From Leisingera sp. NJS204 (GTDB lineage: Bacteria > Pseudomonadota > Alphaproteobacteria > Rhodobacterales > Rhodobacteraceae): 64,000 nucleotides of DNA. How positions within the stretch are numbered: the first letter of the stretch is position 1; each line of letters begins with the position of its first letter. The stretch spans positions 2,781,501-2,845,500 of the forward strand of contig NZ_CP035417.1 in assembly GCF_004123675.1 (NCBI RefSeq). Reading direction: 5' to 3'. Position numbers and translations under genes: made by a program. The notes under the pieces are model-generated. The model was not told the DNA's origin. It searched no databases and saw only the letters and a program-made list of their open reading frames with translations. Below, one piece after another: positions 18,189 through 27,379 of this stretch.

Positions 18189-18454
18189 GCCTTACCTCCC
18201 AGCCCGGCCTCGGACGCCAGCTGCACCGCCAGAATCTCATGGGTCGACGTATTGCGAGTGACCTTCAGCCAGGAATTGCAGCCCATCTCGTGATACCACA
18301 GCTCATCCAGCGGTCCCGCCGGGTTTTGCCGCAGGTTCACATACTCGTGCCAGGCATCCAGACCAGCGCCTTCAGCCGGGCGCACTACTGCTGCACCTTT
18401 GTAATAGAATTCGCGGCGGTCCCTTTCGCCGCAGAGCGGACAGGCAATCCTCAT
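18185..18454 (-). CDS. soxD: Sarcosine oxidase delta subunit SoxD
   Basis: SoxD is the zinc-binding delta subunit. The ATG at 18454 gives 89 residues, the family length, and starts MRIACPLCGERDRREF. The predicted zinc ligands C5, C8, H55 and C59 are all present (CPLC near the N-terminus and YHEMGCNSW later). A longer frame upstream adds an unsupported N-terminus. It sits between soxB and soxA, overlapping the soxA start as ATGA. Confidence 0.94.
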   Translation of the reverse strand: MRIACPLCGERDRREFYYKGAAVVRPAEGAGLDAWHEYVNLRQNPAGPLDELWYHEMGCNSWLKVTRNTSTHEILAVQLASEAGLGGKA

Positions 18455-18520
18455 GACCAGCGCCCTTTCATCTTTCTGAAAAAACTCCCGCCGGAGGCAA
18501 ACCCGGCGCATTCAAAACGC

Positions 18521-19774
18521 TTAGTGCAAGTTATGCTGCGCACCGGTCCCCTCCTCATCCATCAGGCCATGACCGCTGCGGAAACGGTCGAGCTTCAGTT
18601 TGGTTGCTGCCCCATGCGGGCGGTCCGTGGCGATCAGATGGGCATAGACATGGCCTGACGCCGGCGTCGCCTTAAAGCCGCCGTAACACCAGCCGCAATT
18701 CAGATAGAGGCCGCCAACCGGCGAATGATCGATAATGGGCGAGCCATCCGGCGTCATATCCATAATGCCGCCCCAGCTGCGCAAGAGCCGCGCCTTGCTG
18801 ACCGCCGGCACCATCGCCACAAAGCTCTCCATCGTGTGCTCCACCATCGGCAGGTTCCCCCGCGCGGCGTAAGAGCTGTAGAAATCCAGGTAGCTGCCAA
18901 ACACCAGCCCGCCCTTATCCGACTGGCTGATGTAGAGATGCCCTTCGGCAAAGGTGATCACATGATCCACGATGGGTTTCAGCCCTTCGGAAACAAAGGC
19001 CTGCAGCACGTGGCTTTCAATCGGCAGGGTCAGACCCGCCATCGCCGCCACCTGGCCGGAGCGCCCCGCAGCGGCCAGCGCCACCTTCTTGGCCCGGATC
19101 GGTCCGCGTGCAGTCTGCACGCCAACAACCTTGCCGTTCTCCACGTCGATGCCGGTGACTTCGCAGTTCTGGATCAGATCCACCCCGCGCATATCGGCAC
19201 CGCGGGCATACCCCCAGGCCACCGCGTCATGTCGCGCAGTGCCCGCCCGGCGCTGCATCAGCCCGCCCATGATCGGGAAGCGGTTGCTGTCAAAATTCAG
19301 GAACGGCGCCAGCGCGCGCACCTGTTCGCGGCTCAGGATCTCAGCATCATCACCCTGGTTGATGATCGCGTTGCCCCGCCGCACTGCGGCGTCGCGCTGA
19401 CCGTCATTGTGGTAGAGGTTGAGGATGCCGCGCTGCGACATCATCGCGTTGTAATTCAGGTCCTGCTCCATCCCTTCCCACAGTTTCAGCGAGTGGGAAT
19501 AAAACTCGGAATTGCCCGGCAGGTAGTAGTTGGCGCGCACGATTGTGGTGTTGCGCCCCACATTGCCGCCGCCGAGATAACCCTTTTCCAGCACTGCAAC
19601 ATTGGTAATGCCGTGTTCTTTGGCCAGGTAATAGGCGGTCGCCAGACCGTGGCCGCCGCCGCCGATGATCACCACGTCATATTCGGACTTGGGCGCGGGG
19701 TCGCGCCAGTGCGGCGTCCAGCCCTTGTTTCCGGTGAGCCCCTCTTTGAGCACACGCCATCCCGAAAACCGCAT
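18521..19774 (-). CDS. soxB: Sarcosine oxidase beta subunit SoxB
   Basis: SoxB is the catalytic flavin subunit (FAD plus covalent FMN). The ATG at 19774 is preferred because GGGAGGGAC precedes it and the protein then starts MRFSGWRVLKEGL as in the family, with 417 residues. The FAD motif VVIIGGGGHGLATAYYL lies at 34-50. H182 in the RHDAVAWGYA segment aligns with the histidine that carries the covalent FMN in characterised enzymes. First gene of soxBDAG. The downstream products, glycine and methylene-THF, would feed C1 metabolism; no folate genes are adjacent here. Confidence 0.96.
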   Translation of the reverse strand: MRFSGWRVLKEGLTGNKGWTPHWRDPAPKSEYDVVIIGGGGHGLATAYYLAKEHGITNVAVLEKGYLGGGNVGRNTTIVRANYYLPGNSEFYSHSLKLWEGMEQDLNYNAMMSQRGILNLYHNDGQRDAAVRRGNAIINQGDDAEILSREQVRALAPFLNFDSNRFPIMGGLMQRRAGTARHDAVAWGYARGADMRGVDLIQNCEVTGIDVENGKVVGVQTARGPIRAKKVALAAAGRSGQVAAMAGLTLPIESHVLQAFVSEGLKPIVDHVITFAEGHLYISQSDKGGLVFGSYLDFYSSYAARGNLPMVEHTMESFVAMVPAVSKARLLRSWGGIMDMTPDGSPIIDHSPVGGLYLNCGWCYGGFKATPASGHVYAHLIATDRPHGAATKLKLDRFRSGHGLMDEEGTGAQHNLH

Positions 19775-19984
19775 GTCGTCCCTCCCCGTCAAATCACTTC
19801 CGGTGCCCGGAAAAAAGGTGACCCGGACCCTGGCGGCATTGCTACCCGCTTTCGCCTGCTGCTCATAGCCCCAAGGATCAATTTGCGGCAGTCCAGCCCG
19901 GCTTCGCTGCAAAACACACGAACTAATCACATGTGTCTAGTAGTAATTGCGACAGGTCGTGACGTATTCCGATTCACTAGCGAA

Positions 19985-20018
19985 TAAAAACGGGGCGGAG
20001 AGTTTTCCCTCCGCCCCG
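19985..20018 (-). terminator. Terminator after the glutamate dehydrogenase
   Basis: A 10-bp perfect stem (19991-20000 with 20009-20018, 8-base loop) is followed on the minus strand by a T-run (the AAAAA at 19986-19990 read in reverse). It lies 27 bases after the dehydrogenase stop and separates it from soxB. Confidence 0.88.
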
Positions 20019-20045
20019 GCTTTAATCAAAGTGCCCGCTGGCTGG

Positions 20046-21476
20046 TCAGAGACCCTTGGCGTGATAACTTTTGGCGACCTTGTCGATCGACACCAGATAG
20101 GCGGCAGTACGAAGGTCGGTGACATCGTCCCGGCTGTGCCAGACCTCACGCATCGACTGGTAGGCCACCCGCATAGTGTCATCGAGGCCCGAGCGCACAA
20201 GTTCCAGCTCACCCGCGCCCTTAAGGTACTTGTCCTTGAAATTCGGCGACATCGACCAGGTATTGCCCATCACGTCGTCCAGACGCTGCAGCTCGTCGAT
20301 CACCAGCTGGTGGCGCGCCTCTTCCTGGCGGCGCTGCATGCGTCCGAAACGGATGTGGGACAGGTTCTTCACCCACTCGAAGTATGACACCGTCACACCG
20401 CCCGCGTTGGCATACATGTCGGGAATGATCACGGTGCCTTTCTTGCGCAGAATGTCATCCGCACCGGCAGTCACCGGACCGTTTGCAGCCTCGATGATCA
20501 GCGGCGCCTTCACGCGTTCGGCGTTGGACAGGTTGATCACCCCCTCCAGCGCCGCCGGGATCAGGATGTCGCAGTCTTCTTCCAGCAGCAGCGCGCCGTC
20601 TTCCACATACTGGGCATCCGGGTAGCCAGCCACGCCGCCATGCTTGACGATCCAATTGCGCACCGCCTCGACGTCCAGGCCATCGGGGTTCGACAATCCG
20701 CCGTCCCGTTCGATGATACCGGTGATCCGCGAACCATCTTCCTCGGACAGGAATTTGGCCGCGTGATAGCCCACGTTGCCAAGCCCCTGAACGATGACCC
20801 GCTTGCCATCCAGCTTGCCGCTCAGGCCAGCTGCTGCCTTGTCTTCCTCGTAACGGAAGAATTCCTGCAGCGCATATTGCACGCCGCGGCCCGTGGCCTC
20901 GACCCGGCCCGAGATGCCGCCGGCATTCAGCGGCTTGCCGGTGACACAGGCCTTGGCGTTGATGTCGGTGGTGTTCATGCGCGCATACTGGTCCGCAATC
21001 CAGGCCATCTCACGCTCGCCGGTGCCCATGTCGGGCGCTGGAACGTTCTGAGAGGGATGGATCAGGTCGCGCTTGGCCAGTTCATAGGCAAAGCGGCGGG
21101 TGATCAATTCCAGTTCGTGCTCTTCATATTCGCGCGGATCAATGCAAAGCCCGCCCTTGGAGCCGCCGAACGGCGCCTCCACCAGGGCGCATTTATAGGT
21201 CATCAGCGCCGCCAGCGCTTCGACCTCGTCCTGGTTGACACCGGTGGCATAACGGATGCCGCCTTTGACGGGCTCCATATGTTCGGAATGGACCGAGCGG
21301 TAGCCGGTGAATGTATGCATGGCGCCACGCAGGCGCACCCCGAACCGTACCGTATAGGTCGCGTTGCAGACCCGGATCTTTTCCTCCAGCCCCGGCGGCA
21401 AATCCATCAGGGACACGGCCCGGTTAAACATCAGGTCCACGCTCTCGCGGAAGCTCGGCTCTGTGCGGCTGCTCAT
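20046..21476 (-). CDS. Glutamate dehydrogenase
   Basis: The 476-residue protein belongs to the Glu/Leu/Phe/Val dehydrogenase family and fits NAD(P)-glutamate dehydrogenase: the substrate-binding KGGIRY and GGSKGG segments (residues about 70-120), the catalytic-lysine and VPAPDMGTGEREMAWIADQY region, and the nucleotide-binding VIVQGLGNVGYHAAKFL near residue 230. It interconverts glutamate and 2-oxoglutarate plus ammonium. It lies just upstream of soxBDAG but is separated by a terminator, so it is a separate transcript that could help assimilate or release amine nitrogen. Cofactor preference cannot be read from the sequence. Confidence 0.93.
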   Translation of the reverse strand: MSSRTEPSFRESVDLMFNRAVSLMDLPPGLEEKIRVCNATYTVRFGVRLRGAMHTFTGYRSVHSEHMEPVKGGIRYATGVNQDEVEALAALMTYKCALVEAPFGGSKGGLCIDPREYEEHELELITRRFAYELAKRDLIHPSQNVPAPDMGTGEREMAWIADQYARMNTTDINAKACVTGKPLNAGGISGRVEATGRGVQYALQEFFRYEEDKAAAGLSGKLDGKRVIVQGLGNVGYHAAKFLSEEDGSRITGIIERDGGLSNPDGLDVEAVRNWIVKHGGVAGYPDAQYVEDGALLLEEDCDILIPAALEGVINLSNAERVKAPLIIEAANGPVTAGADDILRKKGTVIIPDMYANAGGVTVSYFEWVKNLSHIRFGRMQRRQEEARHQLVIDELQRLDDVMGNTWSMSPNFKDKYLKGAGELELVRSGLDDTMRVAYQSMREVWHSRDDVTDLRTAAYLVSIDKVAKSYHAKGL

Positions 21477-21814
21477 CTAAAATCTTCTCCGTGCTCAAAC
21501 ATCGACTCGATGCCGATGATGCCTTCACTCTATGCAGAGAAGATTAAGGAGTGCGACCTTTTTGACCATTCCCTGCCAAAAAGATTCGCATTTTAGCGAA
21601 AGACTCACGATTCGCCGCTTGCCCGGAACCATTGTTCCGCAGACTGCAACAACTCCGCAGGATACCCGGCAATTGAAACCCCAAATCACTACAATCACAT
21701 GTTTTTCGGCGCAAACCCGCCCCAATTCCGCCACGTTCGGCAGCCATTAATTATGTGTAAATTCCGCGTCTAGAGCCGGGCTGATCTGTTCAAGAACCGG
21801 CGGGGGGTGTTTAA
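21477..21814. other. Divergent intergenic region, dehydrogenase / TadG-like gene
   Basis: This gap of about 340 bases has no convincing gene. It must hold the promoters of both flanking transcripts. It is AT-richer than its surroundings. A near-match to the CtrA motif lies at 21747-21761, and a ribosome site (GGGGGG at 21802-21807) precedes the TadG-like ATG at 21815. Confidence 0.6.
21747..21761 (+). promoter_or_regulatory. Possible CtrA half-matched site upstream of the TadG-like gene
   Basis: The sequence TTAA-N7-TAAA differs in one position from the alphaproteobacterial CtrA consensus TTAA-N7-TTAA. It lies 53 bases before the ATG of a Tad-type pilus gene. CtrA often controls pilus genes in this class, so it is worth noting, but one mismatched site is weak evidence. 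Confidence 0.3.
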
Positions 21815-23491
21815 ATGCATAGACGTCACAAGGGGTCCACAGCGCTGAGCAGCCCGCTCATGCAGCGGTGTCTGGCCGGTGCTCAAACCTACCTGCGGGA
21901 AGAAGATGGTGTTCTGGCCAAACCGATGATCGGTACTTTCCTGGCTATGGTTGCGGTGGGCGGAATTGGCGTGGACCTGATGCGGATGGAACGCGACCGC
22001 ACCATGCTGCAGTACACGCTTGACCGGGCGGCACTGGCAGCGGCGGACCTGGATCAAGAGAAGTTACCTGATGCAGTCGTGCTGGACTATCTCTCGAAAT
22101 CCGGTCTTCAGGAGTACTATCAGGCACCCTGGTGGGAAGCCGGCTTGGGTTTCAAGAAAGTGCAGGCCACGATCGACACAACCTTTCCCACCCACATGCT
22201 GGGTTTCGCCGGTGTCGATGAAATGCCGCTATATGCCACCTCCCGAGCTGAAGAGAGCATCGACGGTCTGGAAATTTCACTGGTACTGGACGTATCCGGT
22301 TCGATGACCCGTAACAGCCGCCTGACCAATCTGAAGGCTGCGGCCAAGGATTTCATCGACACCATGGTGGCAAACACCACCGATGGCAAAATGTCGATCT
22401 CAATCGTGCCTTACGCCACCCAAGTTTCGGTCCCGGAAAACCTGATCGGCCAATACGCTTTGGACGAGTTGCACGACTATTCGTATTGCGTGAACTTTGA
22501 TGGCTCGGATTTCAGCACAACCAGCCTGTCCACCACCGCACCGCTGGAGCAAACAATGCATTTCTCGCCCTGGTCCAGCAATGACCGGCGCGATAACGGC
22601 GATTTGGTTCAATCCCCTGTCTGCGTTGCCGCTTCGGATAGCTCCCGGGCGATCCTTCCCTTTCAGAAGGATGCCGCAGCTCTCAAAGCCTTCATCGATG
22701 GTCTTTGGGGTGGCGGCAACACCTCCATCGACATTGGGATGAAATGGGGTACGACCCTGCTGGATCCTTCAGCCCGGCCCGCGATAAACGCCCTGACCGC
22801 CGGTCCGGATGCGTCTATTCCAAGTGATTTCTCAACCCGTCCCTCGGAATACACAGACTCGGATACCGTCAAAGTGATCGTGCTGATGACAGATGGCCAG
22901 AACACCTCGCAGTACTATGTCGAAAGCGACCATCGCGAGGGCGACTCCTACGTCTGGTATACGGAAACGAGTCCCGGCAGTGGCGTTTACTCAACACTCA
23001 GGCCATCGACCGGCAGCTATTACTGGCACAATGGCGGCGGCTGGCAGGACCATCCGTTCGGTGCCGGGAACGACACAGTCTGCACCAACTCTTATAATGG
23101 CTACTGTTATGGTTACACAACCGAAAGCGGCACGCCGGTCCGGCTCTCCTATTCCGATTTGTTCGCGCAGACGCCGCTCAAATATCTGTACAAATATATC
23201 TACGCCGACTGGATGGGCACATCTTCCGCCCGCAGCGAGTGGTATTACGGCGTTTACGACTCCTACGGCAACTCGGAAAAGAACACCCGCACCCGCAGCA
23301 TCTGCGAAGCCGCCAAGGATCAGGGCATCATCGTCTACACTATCGGCTTTGAGGCGCCCAGCAACGGGGTGGCGGTGCTGCAGGACTGCGCCAGTTCTGA
23401 CTCCCATTATTTTGACGTGCAAGGCCTGGAGATCGCCGATGCCTTTGCCTCCATCGCAACCTCAATCCGCCAATTGAGGCTGACCCAATGA
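21815..23491 (+). CDS. TadG-like protein with von Willebrand A domain
   Basis: The 558-residue product has a short cytoplasmic N-terminus, one membrane segment at about 38-56 (IGTFLAMVAVGGIGVDLM) of the TadE/G type, and a vWA domain with a complete MIDAS (D159-V-S161-G-S163, LVLDVSGSM) continuing to VKVIVLMTDG near 355. A Tyr/Gly/Ser-rich insertion of about 120 residues (roughly 375-490) splits the vWA domain before the final VYTIGFEAP strand; it has several cysteines. TadG-type proteins are periplasmic parts of Flp/Tad pili. Two TadE-like genes follow directly, the first with a 4-base overlap. The ATPase and secretin genes of a Tad locus are absent here. Confidence 0.85.
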   Translation: MHRRHKGSTALSSPLMQRCLAGAQTYLREEDGVLAKPMIGTFLAMVAVGGIGVDLMRMERDRTMLQYTLDRAALAAADLDQEKLPDAVVLDYLSKSGLQEYYQAPWWEAGLGFKKVQATIDTTFPTHMLGFAGVDEMPLYATSRAEESIDGLEISLVLDVSGSMTRNSRLTNLKAAAKDFIDTMVANTTDGKMSISIVPYATQVSVPENLIGQYALDELHDYSYCVNFDGSDFSTTSLSTTAPLEQTMHFSPWSSNDRRDNGDLVQSPVCVAASDSSRAILPFQKDAAALKAFIDGLWGGGNTSIDIGMKWGTTLLDPSARPAINALTAGPDASIPSDFSTRPSEYTDSDTVKVIVLMTDGQNTSQYYVESDHREGDSYVWYTETSPGSGVYSTLRPSTGSYYWHNGGGWQDHPFGAGNDTVCTNSYNGYCYGYTTESGTPVRLSYSDLFAQTPLKYLYKYIYADWMGTSSARSEWYYGVYDSYGNSEKNTRTRSICEAAKDQGIIVYTIGFEAPSNGVAVLQDCASSDSHYFDVQGLEIADAFASIATSIRQLRLTQ

Positions 23492-24024
23492 TCCGCTGCA
23501 TCACACAAAAACTGCGCCGGTTCAGGGCACACGACGATGGCAACGCCTCTGTTGAGTTCGCCATCGTCATCCCCGCCTTCCTGCTGGCACTGATGTCGAC
23601 CGTGGAGCTGGGGCTGATCAATCTGCGCCACTCGCAGCTGGAACGCGCCCTGGACCTGACTGTGCGTGACATTCGCCTGAATACCGGCGCCAATAAAGAC
23701 CACGCGCAAATCCGCGACGAAATCTGCGAACTTTCCGGGTTCATAGACGACTGCGCGTCATCTCTGAAGCTTGAAATGGTGCGAGCCGACCCGTTCAATT
23801 GGACAGGGATTGATCCAGATCCGGATTGCATCAACCGGATCGAAGAAGTGAACCCAGACGTAACCTTCGAACATGGGCAATCCAATGAGCTGATGCTGAT
23901 CCGTGCCTGCATGAAGTTTAAGCCCATCCTGCCAACCTGGGGATTGGGACAAAGCCTATCCAAGGATGATGACGGCCGGATCAGCCTGACCGCCGCATCC
24001 GCATTTGTTCAGGAACCGAGGTGA
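23488..24024 (+). CDS. TadE-like pseudopilin
   Basis: The 178-residue protein has a positively charged N-terminus followed by the pseudopilin-like signature ASVEFAIVIPAFLLALMS (residues about 24-41) with the conserved glutamate just after the start of the hydrophobic segment, which marks TadE proteins processed by the TadV-type peptidase. The rest is a periplasmic domain with cysteine pairs around 80-90 and one in RACMKF. Its ATG overlaps the stop of the TadG-like gene (ATGA), so the two are coupled. Confidence 0.82.
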   Translation: MIRCITQKLRRFRAHDDGNASVEFAIVIPAFLLALMSTVELGLINLRHSQLERALDLTVRDIRLNTGANKDHAQIRDEICELSGFIDDCASSLKLEMVRADPFNWTGIDPDPDCINRIEEVNPDVTFEHGQSNELMLIRACMKFKPILPTWGLGQSLSKDDDGRISLTAASAFVQEPR

Positions 24025-24027
24025 GCC

Positions 24028-24654
24028 ATGCTGACTGCCCTGATACCGAAATTTTCCGGCCAAGCCCTGCCCCGCAATCTGCGCATCTTCCGCTGCAGAA
24101 CCGAGGGGAGCGTATCGGTCGAATTCGCACTCTATGCCCCCCTGTTATTGGCCCTGTTTGCCTCCATCTACACGTTCTTTGACGCCTTCCGCCGCGACAG
24201 TGTCAATCTCAAAGCTGCTTACACCATCTCAGACCTGATCTCGCGTGAAACAACGGCGATCAACGACGACTATATCGACAGCATGTACGAAATGGCGCAA
24301 CTCCTGATCCGGCAGGATTCACAGCTTGGCCTTCGGGTTTCAGTGGTTCGCTGGGACGACGATGACGCCAAATACTATGTAGATTGGTCCGAAGTCCGCG
24401 GCACGTCCGATATCACATGGACTGACACCACCATCAACACTGTCGCCGGCAAACTTCCGGACATGCCGGATCAGGAACGGGTCATTCTGGTGGAGACCTT
24501 CAACGAGATGGAGCCTGCCTTCAATGTCGGCCTGCCGACGCTGAACCTGGACAATTTCATCTTCACCCGCCCGCGTTTTGCCCCGCTTGTCGTTTTCGAA
24601 GGCAGCGCCACCGGTTCCGGCAGCCACAATGATGGCGGTGAAAGTACCGACTGA
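24028..24654 (+). CDS. TadE-like pseudopilin, second copy
   Basis: A second TadE-type protein of 208 residues: the signature SVSVEFALYAPLLLALFASIY begins near residue 28, again with a glutamate at the start of the hydrophobic segment. The C-terminal half is a soluble domain with an Asp-rich segment (WDDDDAKYYVDW) and a Ser/Gly-rich tail. It starts 3 bases after the previous stop, so the three genes form one operon. The three-gene block looks like an accessory set for a Tad pilus encoded elsewhere. Confidence 0.78.
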   Translation: MLTALIPKFSGQALPRNLRIFRCRTEGSVSVEFALYAPLLLALFASIYTFFDAFRRDSVNLKAAYTISDLISRETTAINDDYIDSMYEMAQLLIRQDSQLGLRVSVVRWDDDDAKYYVDWSEVRGTSDITWTDTTINTVAGKLPDMPDQERVILVETFNEMEPAFNVGLPTLNLDNFIFTRPRFAPLVVFEGSATGSGSHNDGGESTD

Positions 24655-24669
24655 GCCAGAAGCGCGGCC

Positions 24670-25143
24670 TTATTGGCCGCGCTGCGCCATCATCGCCGCC
24701 AGGATTTCCGACATCGCCTTGCCTTGCGATCCCGGCGTTACCCCGCCAATGCCGATCCGGCGGCCCGACCGCCACCACAGCCCGGGCATCCAGATCCTGG
24801 AGCCTTGCGCACCGGTCCGGATCAAAAACCCGTTGGACGGCTTAAAGGCAAAAAAGCCGCGGTCGATGGCTTTGATATCTTCAACCCTGGCAATCAGCTG
24901 GCCATTTGAACAGCGCAGCTCCTCTGCTGTCAGCTCGATCCGGTGCACGGTTGCCTGCCACATCCGCACCGCCAGCCACAGTGCCGCTGCGCCAACCGCC
25001 AGCAGAAACACCAGCCATGCCGGAGACGGCGGCGCCGCGAAGGCGACATAAAGCAGCAGGCAGCCGGTCAATCCCAGCATCGCCGTGCCCATGATCCGCC
25101 GCCCGCCGGAGGCTTCTATTGTGGCCAGGACCTCATTGCTCAT
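24670..25143 (-). CDS. Membrane protein of unknown function
   Basis: I use the ATG at 25143, which has a GGGGAG ribosome site 6 bases upstream; the product is 157 residues. It contains two close hydrophobic segments at about 18-36 and 43-60 (MGTAMLGLTGCLLLYVAF and PAWLVFLLAVGAAALWLAV), then a soluble domain that begins with HRIELTAEELRCSNGQLI and resembles PH-like membrane-associated domains by length, but no family was recognised. It converges with the TadE-like genes. Confidence 0.65.
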   Translation of the reverse strand: MSNEVLATIEASGGRRIMGTAMLGLTGCLLLYVAFAAPPSPAWLVFLLAVGAAALWLAVRMWQATVHRIELTAEELRCSNGQLIARVEDIKAIDRGFFAFKPSNGFLIRTGAQGSRIWMPGLWWRSGRRIGIGGVTPGSQGKAMSEILAAMMAQRGQ

Positions 25144-25244
25144 CCGCTGCTCCCCTTGCTGCTGCGCCGGCATAAACCGGATTTGCCAAAGAAAACAGCC
25201 CCCGCCGGAGCAGGGGCTGGATGCGGCCGTGCAAGCGGGGAAAC

Positions 25245-26213
25245 TTATTCCGCAGCAGCGCGGCGCACGACCACCTCATAGCCCGGCTCTTCCGGTTCGT
25301 CGTCAATCAATTCCTGCGGGAAACCCGGCGCGGTGACGGAGAGGCCGGTGGCCTCTTCCAGACGCTCGATCATCCGGTCGGACTGCGCCCGCTCGCCATA
25401 ACGGCGCTGGCCGTCCTTCATCATCTCGATCATCAGCGGCGACAGCTCCAGCGGCACATTGCTGCGGTCCGCCAGGGTCTGGAACAGGCCGATGTCCTTC
25501 ATCACCAGATCCATGGTGAAGTTCACATTGCGTGATCCGGACAGGATCAGCTGGCTTTCGGTCTCATGCGCAAAAGAGGTGCCCGACGACATCGAAATCG
25601 CCTCAAACGTCATGCCCAGATCCATGCCGCTGGCCTTCATCACCGTCAGCGCCTCGCAGACCGCCAGCATGTTGATATTGGCCAGATAGTTGGTCATCAC
25701 TTTCAGAACCGACGAATTGCCGACCTCGCCCACGTGCAGAATGCGGCGCCCCATGGTTGTCAGGATCGGCAGAATACGGTCGAACGTCGCGCGCTCGCAG
25801 CCCGCATAGATCGATATATTACCGGTGTCAGCCCGATGGCAGCCGCCGGACACAGGGCAGTCGACCGGCTGACCGCCGCGTTCGGCAATCAAGGCGCCCA
25901 AGCGCTTTACCTCAGCCACATCGGTGGTGGACATTTCCATCCAGACCTTGCCGGGCTGCACATGCGGTAGCATCTCGGTGACCACCGCATCGGATGCCGC
26001 CGGGCTTGGCAGGCAGGTGATGACCGCATCGCAATCCTGCATCATTTGCGCCGGGCTGCCGCCTGCTTTGGCACCGCGCGCCACAAAGGACTGCACCAGA
26101 TCCGCATCCAGATCGTGCACGGTCACGTCCAGACCGTTGCGCACCAGGCTGCCGGCCAGTTTGCCGCCAACGTTGCCAAGGCCGATAAAGCCGACTTTCA
26201 TGTCCGTCGCCAT
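25245..26213 (-). CDS. NAD(P)-dependent beta-hydroxyacid dehydrogenase
   Basis: This 322-residue enzyme belongs to the 3-hydroxyisobutyrate dehydrogenase-like family. Visible are the Rossmann motif VGFIGLGNVGGKLA near residue 7, the substrate motif DCPVSGGCHRA (near 118), and the catalytic-lysine region SSVLKVMTNYLANINML (near 168). The C-terminus has an Arg-rich end. The ATG has a GGGAGGAG site. A divergent LysR regulator starts 109 bases away, so it is likely its regulator. The substrate could be 3-hydroxyisobutyrate, tartronate semialdehyde or another 3-hydroxyacid; the sequence does not settle it. Confidence 0.82.
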   Translation of the reverse strand: MATDMKVGFIGLGNVGGKLAGSLVRNGLDVTVHDLDADLVQSFVARGAKAGGSPAQMMQDCDAVITCLPSPAASDAVVTEMLPHVQPGKVWMEMSTTDVAEVKRLGALIAERGGQPVDCPVSGGCHRADTGNISIYAGCERATFDRILPILTTMGRRILHVGEVGNSSVLKVMTNYLANINMLAVCEALTVMKASGMDLGMTFEAISMSSGTSFAHETESQLILSGSRNVNFTMDLVMKDIGLFQTLADRSNVPLELSPLMIEMMKDGQRRYGERAQSDRMIERLEEATGLSVTAPGFPQELIDDEPEEPGYEVVVRRAAAE

Positions 26214-26322
26214 GTCGAATGTCTCCTCCCGGGGTATGTCTTTGCGATATGGCTAGCTTGACCTCCGCCAAAATTAAAACGAATAATAAAGCGGTCTGAC
26301 CCTAGGAAAATTTGCAGCACTA

Positions 26323-27198
26323 ATGTCCGACCTGCCCAATCTCGTCTGGCTGCGCGCGTTTGAGGCCGCCGCCCGTCTGAAAAGCTTCACCGCTGCGGCA
26401 GAGGAGCTGGGGCTGACCCAGGCCGCCGTCAGCCATCAGGTGCGCAGCCTGGAGAAAAGCTTTGGCATCACTTTTTTTACCCGCCGGTCGCGCCATCTGG
26501 AACTGACAGAGCTGGGCCATGCCTATTACCCTTCGGTGGCGCAGGCGCTGACCGACATCGCGTATTCCACCCGCGGGCTGCTGGGGCATGCGCAGACCCG
26601 CACGGTGACGATACGGGCACCGGTCTCGACTGCTGTCCTATGGGTGGCGCCGCGGCTGGGGGTGTTCCACGCCGCCAATCCGCATATCCGCATCCGGCTT
26701 ATCTCTGCCGTCTGGGCCGACAGCACCCAGGACGAGGACGTGGATATCGACCTGCGGCTCGGGCCATCCGGCTGGTTCGGCCGCCGTGCGCATCTGCTTT
26801 CAGCTGAGACCGTGATCCCCGTGGCGCAGCCGCAGCTGGCAGGACGGATGCGGTCCGTGGACCAGCTGTTCGACCAGACGCTGATCCATATCCATGGCTA
26901 TCAGGACCATTGGCTGCGGTTGTCCGAACAAGAAGGCGTGCCGCTGAAGGACCGCACCGCGCCGCTCTATGTGGACACATCTTTGGCAGCGATAGAAATG
27001 ACGGCCTCTGGTGCTGGTGTAGCCATGCTGATGCGCCGCTATGCCGAACTGCCTCTGTCGCAGGGCCGGCTGGCACGGGTTCTTGATGCAGAAATCCCCA
27101 TGGGTCAGGGCCACTATTTGATGCCCGCCGCCGGAGAGGCCCCGAACAGCGCCGAAGTATCCCTGGTACGCGATTGGATTGTATCGCTGTTCGGCTGA
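26323..27198 (+). CDS. LysR-family transcriptional regulator (GcvA-like)
   Basis: The 291-residue protein has an N-terminal winged helix-turn-helix (FEAAARLKSFTAAAEELGL, then AAVSHQVRSLEKSFG) and a C-terminal effector-binding domain. The SHQVR-SLE recognition helix and overall layout resemble the GcvA group. It is divergent from the hydroxyacid dehydrogenase and therefore likely regulates it. The effector is unknown. Confidence 0.88.
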   Translation: MSDLPNLVWLRAFEAAARLKSFTAAAEELGLTQAAVSHQVRSLEKSFGITFFTRRSRHLELTELGHAYYPSVAQALTDIAYSTRGLLGHAQTRTVTIRAPVSTAVLWVAPRLGVFHAANPHIRIRLISAVWADSTQDEDVDIDLRLGPSGWFGRRAHLLSAETVIPVAQPQLAGRMRSVDQLFDQTLIHIHGYQDHWLRLSEQEGVPLKDRTAPLYVDTSLAAIEMTASGAGVAMLMRRYAELPLSQGRLARVLDAEIPMGQGHYLMPAAGEAPNSAEVSLVRDWIVSLFG

Positions 27199-27212
27199 AC
27201 AGCGGCGGCCCC

Positions 27213-27272
27213 TTGCCCGGCCTTGGCGCCTGCGGCGCCGCGCCCCGTCGGGCCGGGCAGCCCTGCGGGCTG
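27213..27272. repeat. Extragenic GC palindrome cluster downstream of the LysR gene
   Basis: Nested inverted repeats: a 9-bp outer stem (27214-27222 with 27251-27259), an inner 6-bp stem GGCGCC with a TGC loop (27225-27239), and a third hairpin CAGCCC-TGC-GGGCTG (27258-27272). It shares the GCGGCC lead-in and 3-base loops with the palindromes at 4041 and 56580. Confidence 0.55.
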
Positions 27273-27379
27273 GAACGCTCCGTTCGCACACGCACAGAAG
27301 CCGTGTTTCAACGCCCGTTTTCCAGCGGCACCGCACAGCCTATCTTGCCGTCAGTCAATAAAACCCAGGAGACAGGCAG

